A stretch of 64,000 nucleotides of DNA from VAZQ01 sp035293945 (GTDB lineage Bacteria > Pseudomonadota > Alphaproteobacteria > Rhizobiales > Xanthobacteraceae), in NCBI GenBank assembly GCA_035293945.1, contig DATGLV010000039.1, forward strand, positions 124,001-188,000. The letters run 5' to 3'. Shown here piece after piece: positions 1-7,227 of this stretch. Below the pieces are notes generated by a model. It did not search any database, had not been told where the DNA came from, and saw only the letters and a program-made list of their open reading frames with translations. A program made the translations under genes and the position numbers. Positions within the stretch are counted from its first letter, which is position 1. Each line of letters starts with the position of its first letter.

Positions 1-2
1 AC

Positions 3-101
3 GACGGCATCATCGTCGACATGGTGCCGAAGATCGCGCCGACGCCGGCTTTGCAGCAGGCGCTCCTGGTCGACAATCCGATGCGGTTGTATTGGGGGTG
101 A
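3..101 (+). CDS. Amidohydrolase-family protein, C-terminal end only (possibly LigI, PDC lactonase)
   Basis: Only the last 32 codons are in the window; the reading frame enters from the left edge and stops with TGA at 99-101. The final residues (LLVDNPMRLYW) are the typical ending of TIM-barrel metal-dependent hydrolases of the amidohydrolase-2 type. The genes immediately downstream are ligA, ligB and ligC, so the natural candidate is 2-pyrone-4,6-dicarboxylate lactonase (LigI), which hydrolyses the LigC product; 4-oxalomesaconate hydratase (LigJ) belongs to the same superfamily and is an alternative. The family call is fairly safe, the substrate is inference from context. Confidence 0.55.
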   Translation, partial: DGIIVDMVPKIAPTPALQQALLVDNPMRLYWG

Positions 102-113
102 TGCCCAGCTCCA

Positions 114-235
114 GTCGTCCCCGCGAAAGCGGGGACCCAGAATCCCTGGCCGATGTGACAGCGCGTCGCGGTATGGGCTCCTGCTTTCGCAGGAGCGACC
201 GAGTTTAGACACGGCCGCTTTCGCGGGGACGACCG
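114..235. repeat. Composite REP/BIME-like palindromic element, copy 1
   Basis: Two hairpins are visible: CCCCGC-gaaa-GCGGGG (119-134) and GCTCCTGC-tttc-GCAGGAGC (177-196), framed by GTCGTCC at the left and a third arm ending in GGGGACGAC near 232. The same layout (GTCGTCCC hairpin, GGGACCCA, about 40 nt, TATGGG, hairpin, GAYGAC) recurs at 2743-2840 and 6089-6185. It fills most of the 228-bp gap before ligA. Elements of this style are common between genes in Bradyrhizobium-type genomes. Confidence 0.75.
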
Positions 236-329
236 GAACATACCTGCAATCGTTCCAATCTTCGCAAGAACTCTTACGTTGCCAAGTTTTCACGCGCTAT
301 ATATGTGAAGCCGATCCGGAGACACGCCG

Positions 330-830
330 ATGGCGCGACAGAGCCAAGATTACGACGACATTCCCGGCACCTTCGTGTTCGATGCCGAGCGCTCCCGTGA
401 GGGCTATGGCATCAACATGTTCTGCATGTCGCTGATGAAGGAGGAGAACCGCAAGGCCTTCAAGGCGAACGAAGCCGCCTACCTGAAGCAGTTCCCGCTT
501 TCGGACGCGCAGGCAGAGGCGATCCTCAAGCGCGACTACAACCGCATGCTGGAGCTCGGCGGCAACATCTATTTCACCGCCAAGCTCGGCGCGACCGACG
601 GCCATTCATTCCGCCATCTCGCCGCGCTCATGACCGGGTCCACCCAGGAAGACTATGCGGCGATGATGCTCGCCGGGGGCCGCTCGGTCGAAGGCAATCG
701 CTCCAAATCGGGAAAGTTCGACAAGCCCGGCAAAGCGAAATCGAGAGCTGCGAAAGCCGGCAAGGCGCAATCCAAACCGAAGTCCGTGAAGGCGAAATCC
801 CGCAAGAGCAAAGCCAAGCGCGGCAGATAG
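330..830 (+). CDS. ligA: Protocatechuate 4,5-dioxygenase, alpha subunit (LigA) with a basic C-terminal tail
   Basis: Small alpha subunit of the extradiol dioxygenase that opens protocatechuate between C4 and C5; it caps the active site of the beta subunit encoded next. Residues 1-120 match the LigA fold family (FVFDAERSREGYGINMFCMS near the start, ending about LGATDGHSF...TQEDYAAMML). ATG at 330 is preceded by GGAGA at 318-322. Residues about 124-166 form a tail with 19 Lys/Arg in 44 positions and almost no acidic residues, absent from ordinary LigA (about 120-140 aa). It is separated from ligB by only 12 bp. The family is clear; protocatechuate as substrate (rather than gallate or a methoxylated analogue) is inferred from ligC downstream. 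Confidence 0.88.
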   Translation: MARQSQDYDDIPGTFVFDAERSREGYGINMFCMSLMKEENRKAFKANEAAYLKQFPLSDAQAEAILKRDYNRMLELGGNIYFTAKLGATDGHSFRHLAALMTGSTQEDYAAMMLAGGRSVEGNRSKSGKFDKPGKAKSRAAKAGKAQSKPKSVKAKSRKSKAKRGR

Positions 831-842
831 AGGTCGAAAACT

Positions 843-1778
843 GTGGCCAGGATCATTGCAGGGGTGGCATCCTCGCACGTGCCGGCAATCGGCGCAGCGA
901 TCGACAACAACCAGACCGAGGAGCCCTATTGGAAGCGGGTGTTCTCGGGCTTCGAGCCGTCCAAGGAATGGATGGCCAAGACCAAGCCGGACGTCGCGAT
1001 CGTGGTCTACAATGATCATGCCTCCGCCTTCTCGGTCGAGATCGTTCCGACATTCGCGCTCGGCTGTGCGGCCGAGTTCCCGCCCGCCGACGAGGGCTGG
1101 GGGCCGCGCCCGGTGCCTGTCGTCAAAGGCCATCCGGAGCTAGCCGCGCACATCGCCCAGTCGGTCATTCTCGACGAGTTCGACTTGACCGTAGTCAACA
1201 AGATGGAAGTGGATCACGGCCTGACCGTGCCGATGAATCTCCTGTTCGGCTCGCCCAAGGAATGGCCGTGTCCGGTGATCCCGCTTGCCGTCAACGTGGT
1301 GCTCTATCCGCCGCCCACCGGGCATCGCTGCTTCATGCTCGGGCGAGCGATCCGCAAGGCGGTTGAGTCCTATCCCGAGGACCTGCGGGTGGTGATGTTC
1401 GGCACCGGCGGCATGTCGCATCAGATCAGCGGGCCCCGCGCCGGCCTCATCAACAGCAAGTTCGACAAGGCCTTTCTCGACAACCTGACGCGCAATCCGA
1501 AAAAGCTCACCCGTATCTCGCATCTTGAATTCATGCGCGAGGCCGGTGCTGAGGGCATCGAGATGGTGATGTGGCTCATCATGCGCGGCGCGCTCGATGA
1601 TCAGGTCGAGGAGACCTACCGCTTCTACACCGTGCCGGCCTCCAATACCGCGGTCGGCCATATCATTCTGGAGCCCAAACGCGCGGCGCGGAAACCCGCC
1701 GCCAAGCCCAAACGTTCCAGCAAGGTGAAGCGCGCCGCCGCGCGCAGGAAAATTCAGGTCATCAGAGGTCAACGATGA
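843..1778 (+). CDS. ligB: Protocatechuate 4,5-dioxygenase, beta (catalytic) subunit (LigB)
   Basis: Catalytic subunit of the type II extradiol dioxygenase, Fe(II) dependent, cytoplasmic. Metal ligands of the family are present at the expected places: H12 (SSHVPAIG), H59 (VYNDHASAF) and E240 (GAEGIEMVMW); the acid/base histidine is H193 (GTGGMSHQISG). The start is GTG at 843, 12 bp after ligA. The protein is 311 aa; the last 34 residues (about 278-311) contain 15 Lys/Arg and no acidic residue, a second basic tail matching that of LigA. The stop overlaps the ligC start (ATGA), so ligABC are translationally coupled. Product is 4-carboxy-2-hydroxymuconate-6-semialdehyde. Confidence 0.92.
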   Translation: MARIIAGVASSHVPAIGAAIDNNQTEEPYWKRVFSGFEPSKEWMAKTKPDVAIVVYNDHASAFSVEIVPTFALGCAAEFPPADEGWGPRPVPVVKGHPELAAHIAQSVILDEFDLTVVNKMEVDHGLTVPMNLLFGSPKEWPCPVIPLAVNVVLYPPPTGHRCFMLGRAIRKAVESYPEDLRVVMFGTGGMSHQISGPRAGLINSKFDKAFLDNLTRNPKKLTRISHLEFMREAGAEGIEMVMWLIMRGALDDQVEETYRFYTVPASNTAVGHIILEPKRAARKPAAKPKRSSKVKRAAARRKIQVIRGQR

Positions 1779-2731
1779 AAATCTGCGTAGCCGGCCAAGG
1801 CGCCTTCGGCCAGAAGCATCTCGACGCGCTCAAGCGCATCCCCGGTGTGGAAGTAAGCTCGCTGGTCGGCGGCAACCAAGACGCAACCGCCGAGGTCGCC
1901 AAGAAATACGGCATTCCGCACTATACGGGCGACCTGAGCGAGGGCATCAAGCGCGCAGACGCGGTCATTTTGACCACGCCCACGAAGATGCACTTCCGCC
2001 AGGGCGAGCAGGTGATGCGCGCCGGCAAGCACGTGCTGGTCGAGATCCCGATCACCGACAGCGTCGAGGATGCCGAGAAGCTGGTCAAGATCGCCAAGGA
2101 GACCGGGGTCACCGCCATGGGCGGCCATGTGCGCCGCTTCAATCCCAGCCATCAATGGGTACATAAGCGGATCGAGAAGGGCGAGCTCAAGATCCAGCAA
2201 ATGGACGTGCAGACCTATTTTTTCCGCCGCAAGAACATCAATGCCGCGGGCAATCCGCGCAGCTGGACCGACCATCTGCTCTGGCACCACGCCGCACACA
2301 CGATCGATCTGTTCCAGTATCAGGCCGGCGAGAACATTTCCGATTGCTATGCGGTGCAGGGTCCGATCCACCCGCAGCTCAACATCGCCATGGACATGGG
2401 GATCGTCGCCAGGGTGCCTTCGGGGGCGATCCTCACGCTGTCGCTGTCGTTCAACAATGACGGCCCGCTCGGCTCGTTCTTCCGCTACATTTGCGACAAC
2501 GGCACCTACAAGGCGTTCTACGACGATCTGTCCGACGGCAAGGACAACAAGATCGACGTCTCCAAGGTCGACGTCTCCATGGATGGCATCGAGCTCGAGG
2601 ACCGCGAGTTCATCGCCGCCATCAAGGAGAAGCGCGCCCCCAACGGCAGCCTCGAGCAACTCCTGCCCTGCATGCGCGTGCTCGGCAAGCTCGAGCAGAT
2701 CATCGATCCGCAGCGCAAGGCGCACGCTTAA
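1775..2731 (+). CDS. ligC: 4-carboxy-2-hydroxymuconate-6-semialdehyde dehydrogenase (LigC), Gfo/Idh/MocA family
   Basis: NAD(P)-dependent oxidoreductase that oxidises the cyclic hemiacetal of the ring-cleavage product to 2-pyrone-4,6-dicarboxylate. The N-terminal Rossmann fold starts with CVAGQGAFGQKHL (GxGxxG type) and continues through TTPTKMHF and KHVLVEIPI, the classical Gfo/Idh motif order; GGHVRRFNPSHQW and WTDHLLWHHAAHTIDLF belong to the catalytic C-terminal domain. Length 318 aa is normal for LigC/PmdC. ATG at 1775 overlaps the ligB stop by 4 bp. Position directly after ligAB makes this assignment firm compared with other family members. Confidence 0.9.
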   Translation: MKICVAGQGAFGQKHLDALKRIPGVEVSSLVGGNQDATAEVAKKYGIPHYTGDLSEGIKRADAVILTTPTKMHFRQGEQVMRAGKHVLVEIPITDSVEDAEKLVKIAKETGVTAMGGHVRRFNPSHQWVHKRIEKGELKIQQMDVQTYFFRRKNINAAGNPRSWTDHLLWHHAAHTIDLFQYQAGENISDCYAVQGPIHPQLNIAMDMGIVARVPSGAILTLSLSFNNDGPLGSFFRYICDNGTYKAFYDDLSDGKDNKIDVSKVDVSMDGIELEDREFIAAIKEKRAPNGSLEQLLPCMRVLGKLEQIIDPQRKAHA

Positions 2732-2742
2732 GGCGCCGTAGC

Positions 2743-2840
2743 GTCGTCCCGGCCGAGCGCAGCGAAGAGCCGGGACCCAGACCCCTGCGGACTATCGATG
2801 GCGCGTGGCCGTATGGGTCCCTGCTTGCGCAGGGATGACC
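2743..2840. repeat. Composite REP/BIME-like palindromic element, copy 2
   Basis: Begins GTCGTCCCGGC, closes the first stem with GCCGGGACCCA, then after about 40 nt shows TATGGGTCCCTGC-ttgc-GCAGGGATGAC. It has the same architecture as the elements at 114-235 and 6089-6185 with compensating stem changes (CCCGGC/GCCGGG here, CCCCGC/GCGGGG there). It lies 12 bp after ligC and before the first MetE-like gene. Confidence 0.75.
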
Positions 2841-2909
2841 CGCGTGTGCCTGCCTTCCCGCGCGCCCCTTTCCGCGCTACCGATGTCGGTCAAAGCCCGG
2901 GAGGTTCGC

Positions 2910-4019
2910 ATGTCGCCACGCACCACGCCGCCGTTTCGCGCCGACGAGGTCGGCAGTCTCTTGCGATCGCAAGCCATCAAGGAGGCGCGGGAGAAGCACG
3001 GGCAAGGCAAGATCAGCGCAGCCGAGCTCAAGACGGTCGAGGATCGCGAGATCGAGAAGATCGTCGCCAAGCAGCAGGAGGTCGGCCTCAAGCTCGCGAC
3101 CGACGGCGAGTACCGGCGCTCCTGGTGGCATCTTGATTTCTTCTGGGGGCTGACCGGCTGCGAGAAGCTCATCCTGCCGCACGGCATCAAGTTTCACGGA
3201 GTCGAGACCAAGCCGGAAGGGATGCGCATCACCGGCAAGCTCGACTTTCCCGCCGACCATCCGATGCTCGATCACTTCCGCTTCCTGAAGGCGCACACCA
3301 AAGTGATGCCGAAAATGTGCATCCCGTCGCCGCCGGTGCTCCACTTCCGCCTGCCCAAGGACGGTATCCCGAAAAGCGTCTATCCGGACATGGACGGTTT
3401 CTTCCACGATCTCGGACAAACCTACAAAAAGGCGGTGCGGGCGTTCTATGACGCGGGGTGCCGCTATCTGCAGTTCGACGACACCGTCTGGGCCTATCTG
3501 TGCTCGGCCGAGGAAATGCGGGCAGCGCGCGAGCGGATGCCGTGGGTCGACGAGCTGCCACGGATCTATCAGGAGGTCATCAGCACCGCGCTCGCGGCCA
3601 AGCCTGCCGACATGACCATCACCACGCATGTGTGCCGCGGCAATTTCCGCTCCACCTGGGTGACTGAGGGCGGCTATGAGCCGGTCGCCGAGCGCCTGCT
3701 CGGCGGCTTGCCTTACGACGGCTATTTCCTCGAATACGATACCGATCGCGCTGGCGGCTTCGAGCCGCTGCGCTTCCTGCCCAAAGGCCATAAGGCGGTG
3801 GTGCTCGGGCTCGTCACTTCCAAGAGCGGCACGCTTGAGGCAAAAGACGACATCAAGCGGCGCCTTGAAGAAGCGACCCGCTATGTCGCGCTTGACCAGT
3901 GCTGTCTTTCACCGCAATGCGGCTTCGCCTCGACCGAGGAGGGCAATATCCTGACCGAGGAGCAGCAATGGGCGAAGCTCGCCATGATCGTCGAGCTCGC
4001 CGCGCAAGTGTGGGGCTGA
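2910..4019 (+). CDS. Core-MetE-like zinc methyltransferase (MetE C-terminal domain only), copy 1
   Basis: A 369-aa protein equivalent to the catalytic C-terminal barrel of cobalamin-independent methionine synthase, lacking the N-terminal barrel. The four zinc ligands of MetE are preserved: H240 and C242 (TTHVCRGNFRS), E275 (GYFLEYDTDRAG) and C337 (SPQCGFAS). Start ATG 2910 is preceded by GGGAGG at 2899-2904; an upstream in-frame extension runs through the palindromic repeat and is not believed. The acceptor should be a thiol (homocysteine or similar), the methyl donor is unknown (methyl-THF or a methylated protein in core-MetE families). The gene is followed 5 bp later by a paralogue. Its position in a ligABC cluster suggests coupling to methyl groups released from methoxyaromatics, but that is inference. 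Confidence 0.8.
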   Translation: MSPRTTPPFRADEVGSLLRSQAIKEAREKHGQGKISAAELKTVEDREIEKIVAKQQEVGLKLATDGEYRRSWWHLDFFWGLTGCEKLILPHGIKFHGVETKPEGMRITGKLDFPADHPMLDHFRFLKAHTKVMPKMCIPSPPVLHFRLPKDGIPKSVYPDMDGFFHDLGQTYKKAVRAFYDAGCRYLQFDDTVWAYLCSAEEMRAARERMPWVDELPRIYQEVISTALAAKPADMTITTHVCRGNFRSTWVTEGGYEPVAERLLGGLPYDGYFLEYDTDRAGGFEPLRFLPKGHKAVVLGLVTSKSGTLEAKDDIKRRLEEATRYVALDQCCLSPQCGFASTEEGNILTEEQQWAKLAMIVELAAQVWG

Positions 4020-4024
4020 TTTCC

Positions 4025-5131
4025 ATGCAACGTTCAAAGCCACCTTTTCGCGCCGACCACGTGGGCAGCCTGTTGCGTCCGGCCCGCCTGAAGGAGGCGC
4101 GTGCCAAGCATGAGCGCGGAGAAATCGATGATGCCGCGCTCAAAGAGATCGAGGATCGCGAGATCGAAGCGGTGATCGCCAAGCAGGAGGCGGCGGGCCT
4201 CCGCTCGGCCACCGACGGCGAGTTCCGCCGTGCCTCCTGGCAGACCGATTTCCTGGTGGCACTCGATGGGGTCGAAGCCTATCACGGCGAGCGCAAGATG
4301 TTGTTCAAGGGGCCGCAGCCGCGACCGATCCTCTTGCGCCTGCGGCATAAGCTCGGCGGTCCCTTCCGCGGCCACCCGATGCTCGATCATTTCAAGTTCG
4401 TGGCCGCGCACACCAAGGTCACGGCGAAGATGACCATTCCGTCGCCTTCGACGCTGCACTTTCGCTATGGGCGCGACGCCGTGCCGAAGTCGCTCTATCC
4501 GGATATGGAGGAATTCTACCGCGATCTCGGCGAGACCTACCGCAAGGTGGTGCGCGCTTTCGCGGACGCCGGCTGCCGCTATCTGCAGCTCGACGAGGTC
4601 AACCTCGCCTATCTTTGTGATCCCGCATTGCGCGAGCAGGTGCGCGGGCGCGGGGACGATCCGGACACGTTGCCTTTTGTCTATGCCGACATGATCAACG
4701 CGGCGATCAGCGATATTCCCGCCGATATGACCATCACCATGCATCTGTGCCGCGGCAATTTCCGCTCGAGCTTCGTCGCGTCGGGCGGCTACGATCCAAT
4801 CGCCGAGATATTGTTCAACAAGATCAAGGTGCACGGCTATTTCATGGAATACGACAGCGAGCGCGCCGGGAGCTTCAGCCCGCTGCGCTTCGTTCCGCCT
4901 GACAAGACCGTGGTGCTGGGGCTCGTCACCTCCAAGACCGGCACGCTCGAATCGAAGGATACGATCAAGCGCCGCATCGACGAGGCGACCGAGTTCCTGC
5001 GCCTGGAGCAGCTCTGCCTGTCGCCGCAATGCGGCTTTGCCTCGACCGAAGAAGGCAACATCCTCGGCGAGGAGGAGCAGTGGGCAAAGCTGCGCATGAT
5101 CGTGCAGGTCGCGCAGGAGGTCTGGGGCTAA
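4025..5131 (+). CDS. Core-MetE-like zinc methyltransferase, copy 2
   Basis: Tandem paralogue of the preceding gene, 368 aa, with ligands at the same positions: H240, C242 (MHLCRGNFRS), E275 (YFMEYDSERAG), C336 (SPQCGFAS). Both begin PPFRAD(E/H)VGSLLR and share DYxK-type internal segments, so they arose by duplication. The start ATG at 4025 follows the upstream stop by 5 bp; the stop is one base before the next gene's ATG, so the two methyltransferases and the SDR are probably co-transcribed. Divergence is concentrated at residues 80-115, the likely substrate-facing segment, suggesting different partners for the two copies. Confidence 0.8.
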   Translation: MQRSKPPFRADHVGSLLRPARLKEARAKHERGEIDDAALKEIEDREIEAVIAKQEAAGLRSATDGEFRRASWQTDFLVALDGVEAYHGERKMLFKGPQPRPILLRLRHKLGGPFRGHPMLDHFKFVAAHTKVTAKMTIPSPSTLHFRYGRDAVPKSLYPDMEEFYRDLGETYRKVVRAFADAGCRYLQLDEVNLAYLCDPALREQVRGRGDDPDTLPFVYADMINAAISDIPADMTITMHLCRGNFRSSFVASGGYDPIAEILFNKIKVHGYFMEYDSERAGSFSPLRFVPPDKTVVLGLVTSKTGTLESKDTIKRRIDEATEFLRLEQLCLSPQCGFASTEEGNILGEEEQWAKLRMIVQVAQEVWG

Positions 5132-5132
5132 C

Positions 5133-6053
5133 ATGGGAGGGCAGGGGGTCGTCGCCGGCAAAGCCGCGATCGTCACCGGGGCCGGTCGCGGCATCGGCCG
5201 CGCCATTGCGCTGCTGCTCGCCCAGGAGGGCGCGAGCGTCGTAGTCTGCGATGTCGGTGCAAGCCTCGACGGCCAAGGCAGCGATCCGGGACCGGCGCAG
5301 GCCGTGGTCGATGAAATCCGTGCGCGCGGCGGCAAGGCGATTGCGTCGACGCTGTCGATCGTCGAGCCCAAGAATGCCGAGGCGATTGTCGCGGCGGCGC
5401 GCGAGGCCTTCGGGCGCGTCGACATTCTGGTCAACAATGCGGGCATCCTCCGCGACGTCATCTTCCACAAGATGAGCTTTGCCGATTGGTCGGACGTGAT
5501 CGCGGTGCACTTGAATGGCGCTTTCAATATGAGCCGCGCCTGCGCGATCCATTTCCGCGAGCAGGGCTCCGGCGCCTATGTGCACATGACGTCGACCTCG
5601 GGGCTGATCGGCAATTTCGGTCAGGCCAACTACATGGCCGCCAAGCTCGGCATTATGGGTCTTTCGCGCGGCATCGCGCTCGACATGGCTCGCTTCAAAG
5701 TGCGTTCCAATTGCATCGCTCCCTTCGCCTTCACCCGCATGATCGATTCGATTCCGGTGGCGACTCCGGAGGAAAAAGAGCGGGTCGAGCGCTTCCGCGA
5801 GATGACGCCGGAAAAGATCGCGCCGCTTGTCGTCTATCTCGCCTCGGATCGCGCGGACGGCATTTCCGGTCAGGTATTTGCGGTGCGCAGCAACGAGATA
5901 TTCTTGTTCAACCAGCCGCGCCCGATCCGGGTGCTGCATCGCTCGGATGGCTGGACGCCCGAGAAGCTCGACCAGCAGCTTAAGGGCGTCTTCGGGCCGT
6001 CGCTGACCCCGCTCGAGCGCTCCGGCGACGTGTTTTCCTGGGATCCGGTGTGA
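5133..6053 (+). CDS. Short-chain dehydrogenase/reductase, MFE-2 type (3-hydroxyacyl-CoA dehydrogenase-like)
   Basis: NAD(P)-dependent SDR of 306 aa. TGAGRGIGRA is the cofactor loop, NNAG the structural motif, and the catalytic triad is seen in MTSTSGLIGNFGQANYMAAK (Ser, Tyr, Lys). The long insertion after the cofactor-binding strand (SLDGQGSDPGPAQAV) and the extra C-terminal 50 residues resemble the dehydrogenase part of peroxisomal multifunctional enzyme type 2. The next gene encodes a hydratase-2 and the following one an acyl-CoA dehydrogenase, together a complete beta-oxidation-like set. ATG 5133 is 1 bp after the previous stop. Substrate unknown. Confidence 0.8.
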   Translation: MGGQGVVAGKAAIVTGAGRGIGRAIALLLAQEGASVVVCDVGASLDGQGSDPGPAQAVVDEIRARGGKAIASTLSIVEPKNAEAIVAAAREAFGRVDILVNNAGILRDVIFHKMSFADWSDVIAVHLNGAFNMSRACAIHFREQGSGAYVHMTSTSGLIGNFGQANYMAAKLGIMGLSRGIALDMARFKVRSNCIAPFAFTRMIDSIPVATPEEKERVERFREMTPEKIAPLVVYLASDRADGISGQVFAVRSNEIFLFNQPRPIRVLHRSDGWTPEKLDQQLKGVFGPSLTPLERSGDVFSWDPV

Positions 6054-6088
6054 TGTCGAAATCCACGACGCACGTTTCAGTCCTCGAG

Positions 6089-6185
6089 GTCGTCCCTGCG
6101 AAAGCAGGGACCCATACTCCTCCGCGCCCTTGAGAGGGCACAGCGGTATGGGTCCCGGCACTTCGCCTCGCTCGGCCGGGACGAC
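6089..6185. repeat. Composite REP/BIME-like palindromic element, copy 3
   Basis: GTCGTCCCTGC-gaaa-GCAGGGACCCA opens the element, then about 45 nt, then TATGGGTCCCGGC...GGCCGGGACGAC closes it. Same order of blocks as at 114-235 and 2743-2840. It ends about 12 bp before the start of the hydratase gene, so it separates the SDR from the hydratase and may act in the mRNA. Confidence 0.75.
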
Positions 6186-6197
6186 TGGAATGTGATC

Positions 6198-7058
6198 ATG
6201 CCCATCAACTACGAAAAGCTTCTCGGCTTGCGTGTCCCCGACGTCACGCAGACCTACAGCGAGCGTGACGCCATCCTGTACGCACTCGGGCTCGGGCTCG
6301 GTCGCGATCCCATGGACGAAGATGAGCTCGCTTTCGTCTACGAGAGAAATTTCAAGCTCATGCCGACCTTCGCGACCGTGCTGGCCTGGCCGGGGTTCTG
6401 GGTGCGCGATCTCGATACCGGCATCGACTGGGTCAAGGTCGTAGCCGGAGAGCAGGGGCTGGTGTTGCATCGTCCGCTCGACGCTCGCGGGACCGTGGTC
6501 GGACACACGCGGGTGACCGAGGTCATCGACAAAGGCGTGGGCCGTGGCGCGCAGGTCTATTCGACCCGCGAATTGTTCGACCATGCGACCGGCGAGAAGC
6601 TCGCGACCATTACGGCCACCACGATCTGCCGCGGCGACGGCGGCTTCGGCGGACCGCAGCGCGCCTCGCCGCCGGCACAGCAAATCCCCGCGCGTCCGCC
6701 TGATCTGGCCTGTGACCGCGCAACGCGCCCCGAAGCCGCCTTGATCTATCGGCTGAGCGGCGATCCCAATCCGCTCCATGCCGACCCTGCGGTCGCGCGC
6801 GCGGCCGGCTTTCCGCGACCGATCCTGCATGGGCTCGCGACTTTTGGGATCGCATGCCACGCGATTCTGAAATCCCTCTGCGGCCATGACCCGTCCCGGC
6901 TCAAATCCATCAGCGGCCGCTACTCGGCGCCGGTCTTTCCGGGCGAGACCATCCGTACCGAGATCTGGCGCGATGGTGCGGTCGCGAGCTTCCGCGCCCG
7001 CGTGGTCGAGCGCGACGTCGTGGCACTCGACCATGGCCGCTGTGAGCTTGTGGTGTAA
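6198..7058 (+). CDS. Hydratase-2 / MaoC-like dehydratase (2-enoyl-CoA hydratase type)
   Basis: Double hot-dog enoyl-CoA hydratase 2 of 286 aa. The C-terminal half carries the hydratase-2 motif YRLSGDPNPLHADP with catalytic D189 and H194 and the following GFPRPILHG; the N-terminal half is the degenerate hot-dog that binds the acyl tail. This is the architecture of MFE-2 hydratase and of bile-acid/steroid side-chain enoyl-CoA hydratases. ATG 6198 (MPINYEKL) is preferred; a GTG at 6192 would add two residues. It hydrates a trans-2-enoyl-CoA to the (3R)-hydroxy product, which the SDR upstream could oxidise. Branched-chain, steroid or aromatic side-chain acyl-CoA are all possible substrates. Confidence 0.8.
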   Translation: MPINYEKLLGLRVPDVTQTYSERDAILYALGLGLGRDPMDEDELAFVYERNFKLMPTFATVLAWPGFWVRDLDTGIDWVKVVAGEQGLVLHRPLDARGTVVGHTRVTEVIDKGVGRGAQVYSTRELFDHATGEKLATITATTICRGDGGFGGPQRASPPAQQIPARPPDLACDRATRPEAALIYRLSGDPNPLHADPAVARAAGFPRPILHGLATFGIACHAILKSLCGHDPSRLKSISGRYSAPVFPGETIRTEIWRDGAVASFRARVVERDVVALDHGRCELVV

Positions 7059-7116
7059 TATCTGCAGCGCAAATTGCTGCGTCGGAACAATACGAAGCCG
7101 CCGTACTTGTTGATCC

Positions 7117-7188
7117 AGAGCATGATCCCGAAAAAGTTTGCTTTTGCGGAAACGAGGGGGGTCACCGGCTCTCAAAACGGGTGATGCT
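7117..7188. repeat. Degenerate Rhizobiales palindromic repeat (GAGCATGATC...ATGCTC)
   Basis: GAGCATGATCCCGAAAA at 7118-7134 is the left half of a palindrome common between genes in Rhizobiales (usually closing with AAGATCATGCTC); the right half here is reduced to TGATGCTC at 7181-7188. The remnant lies 40 bp upstream of the acyl-CoA dehydrogenase start. The identification is by recollection of the family, not by a search. Confidence 0.5.
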
Positions 7189-7227
7189 CCAACAATATTC
7201 AGGTTGCAAAACAATGAGACGGATGGA

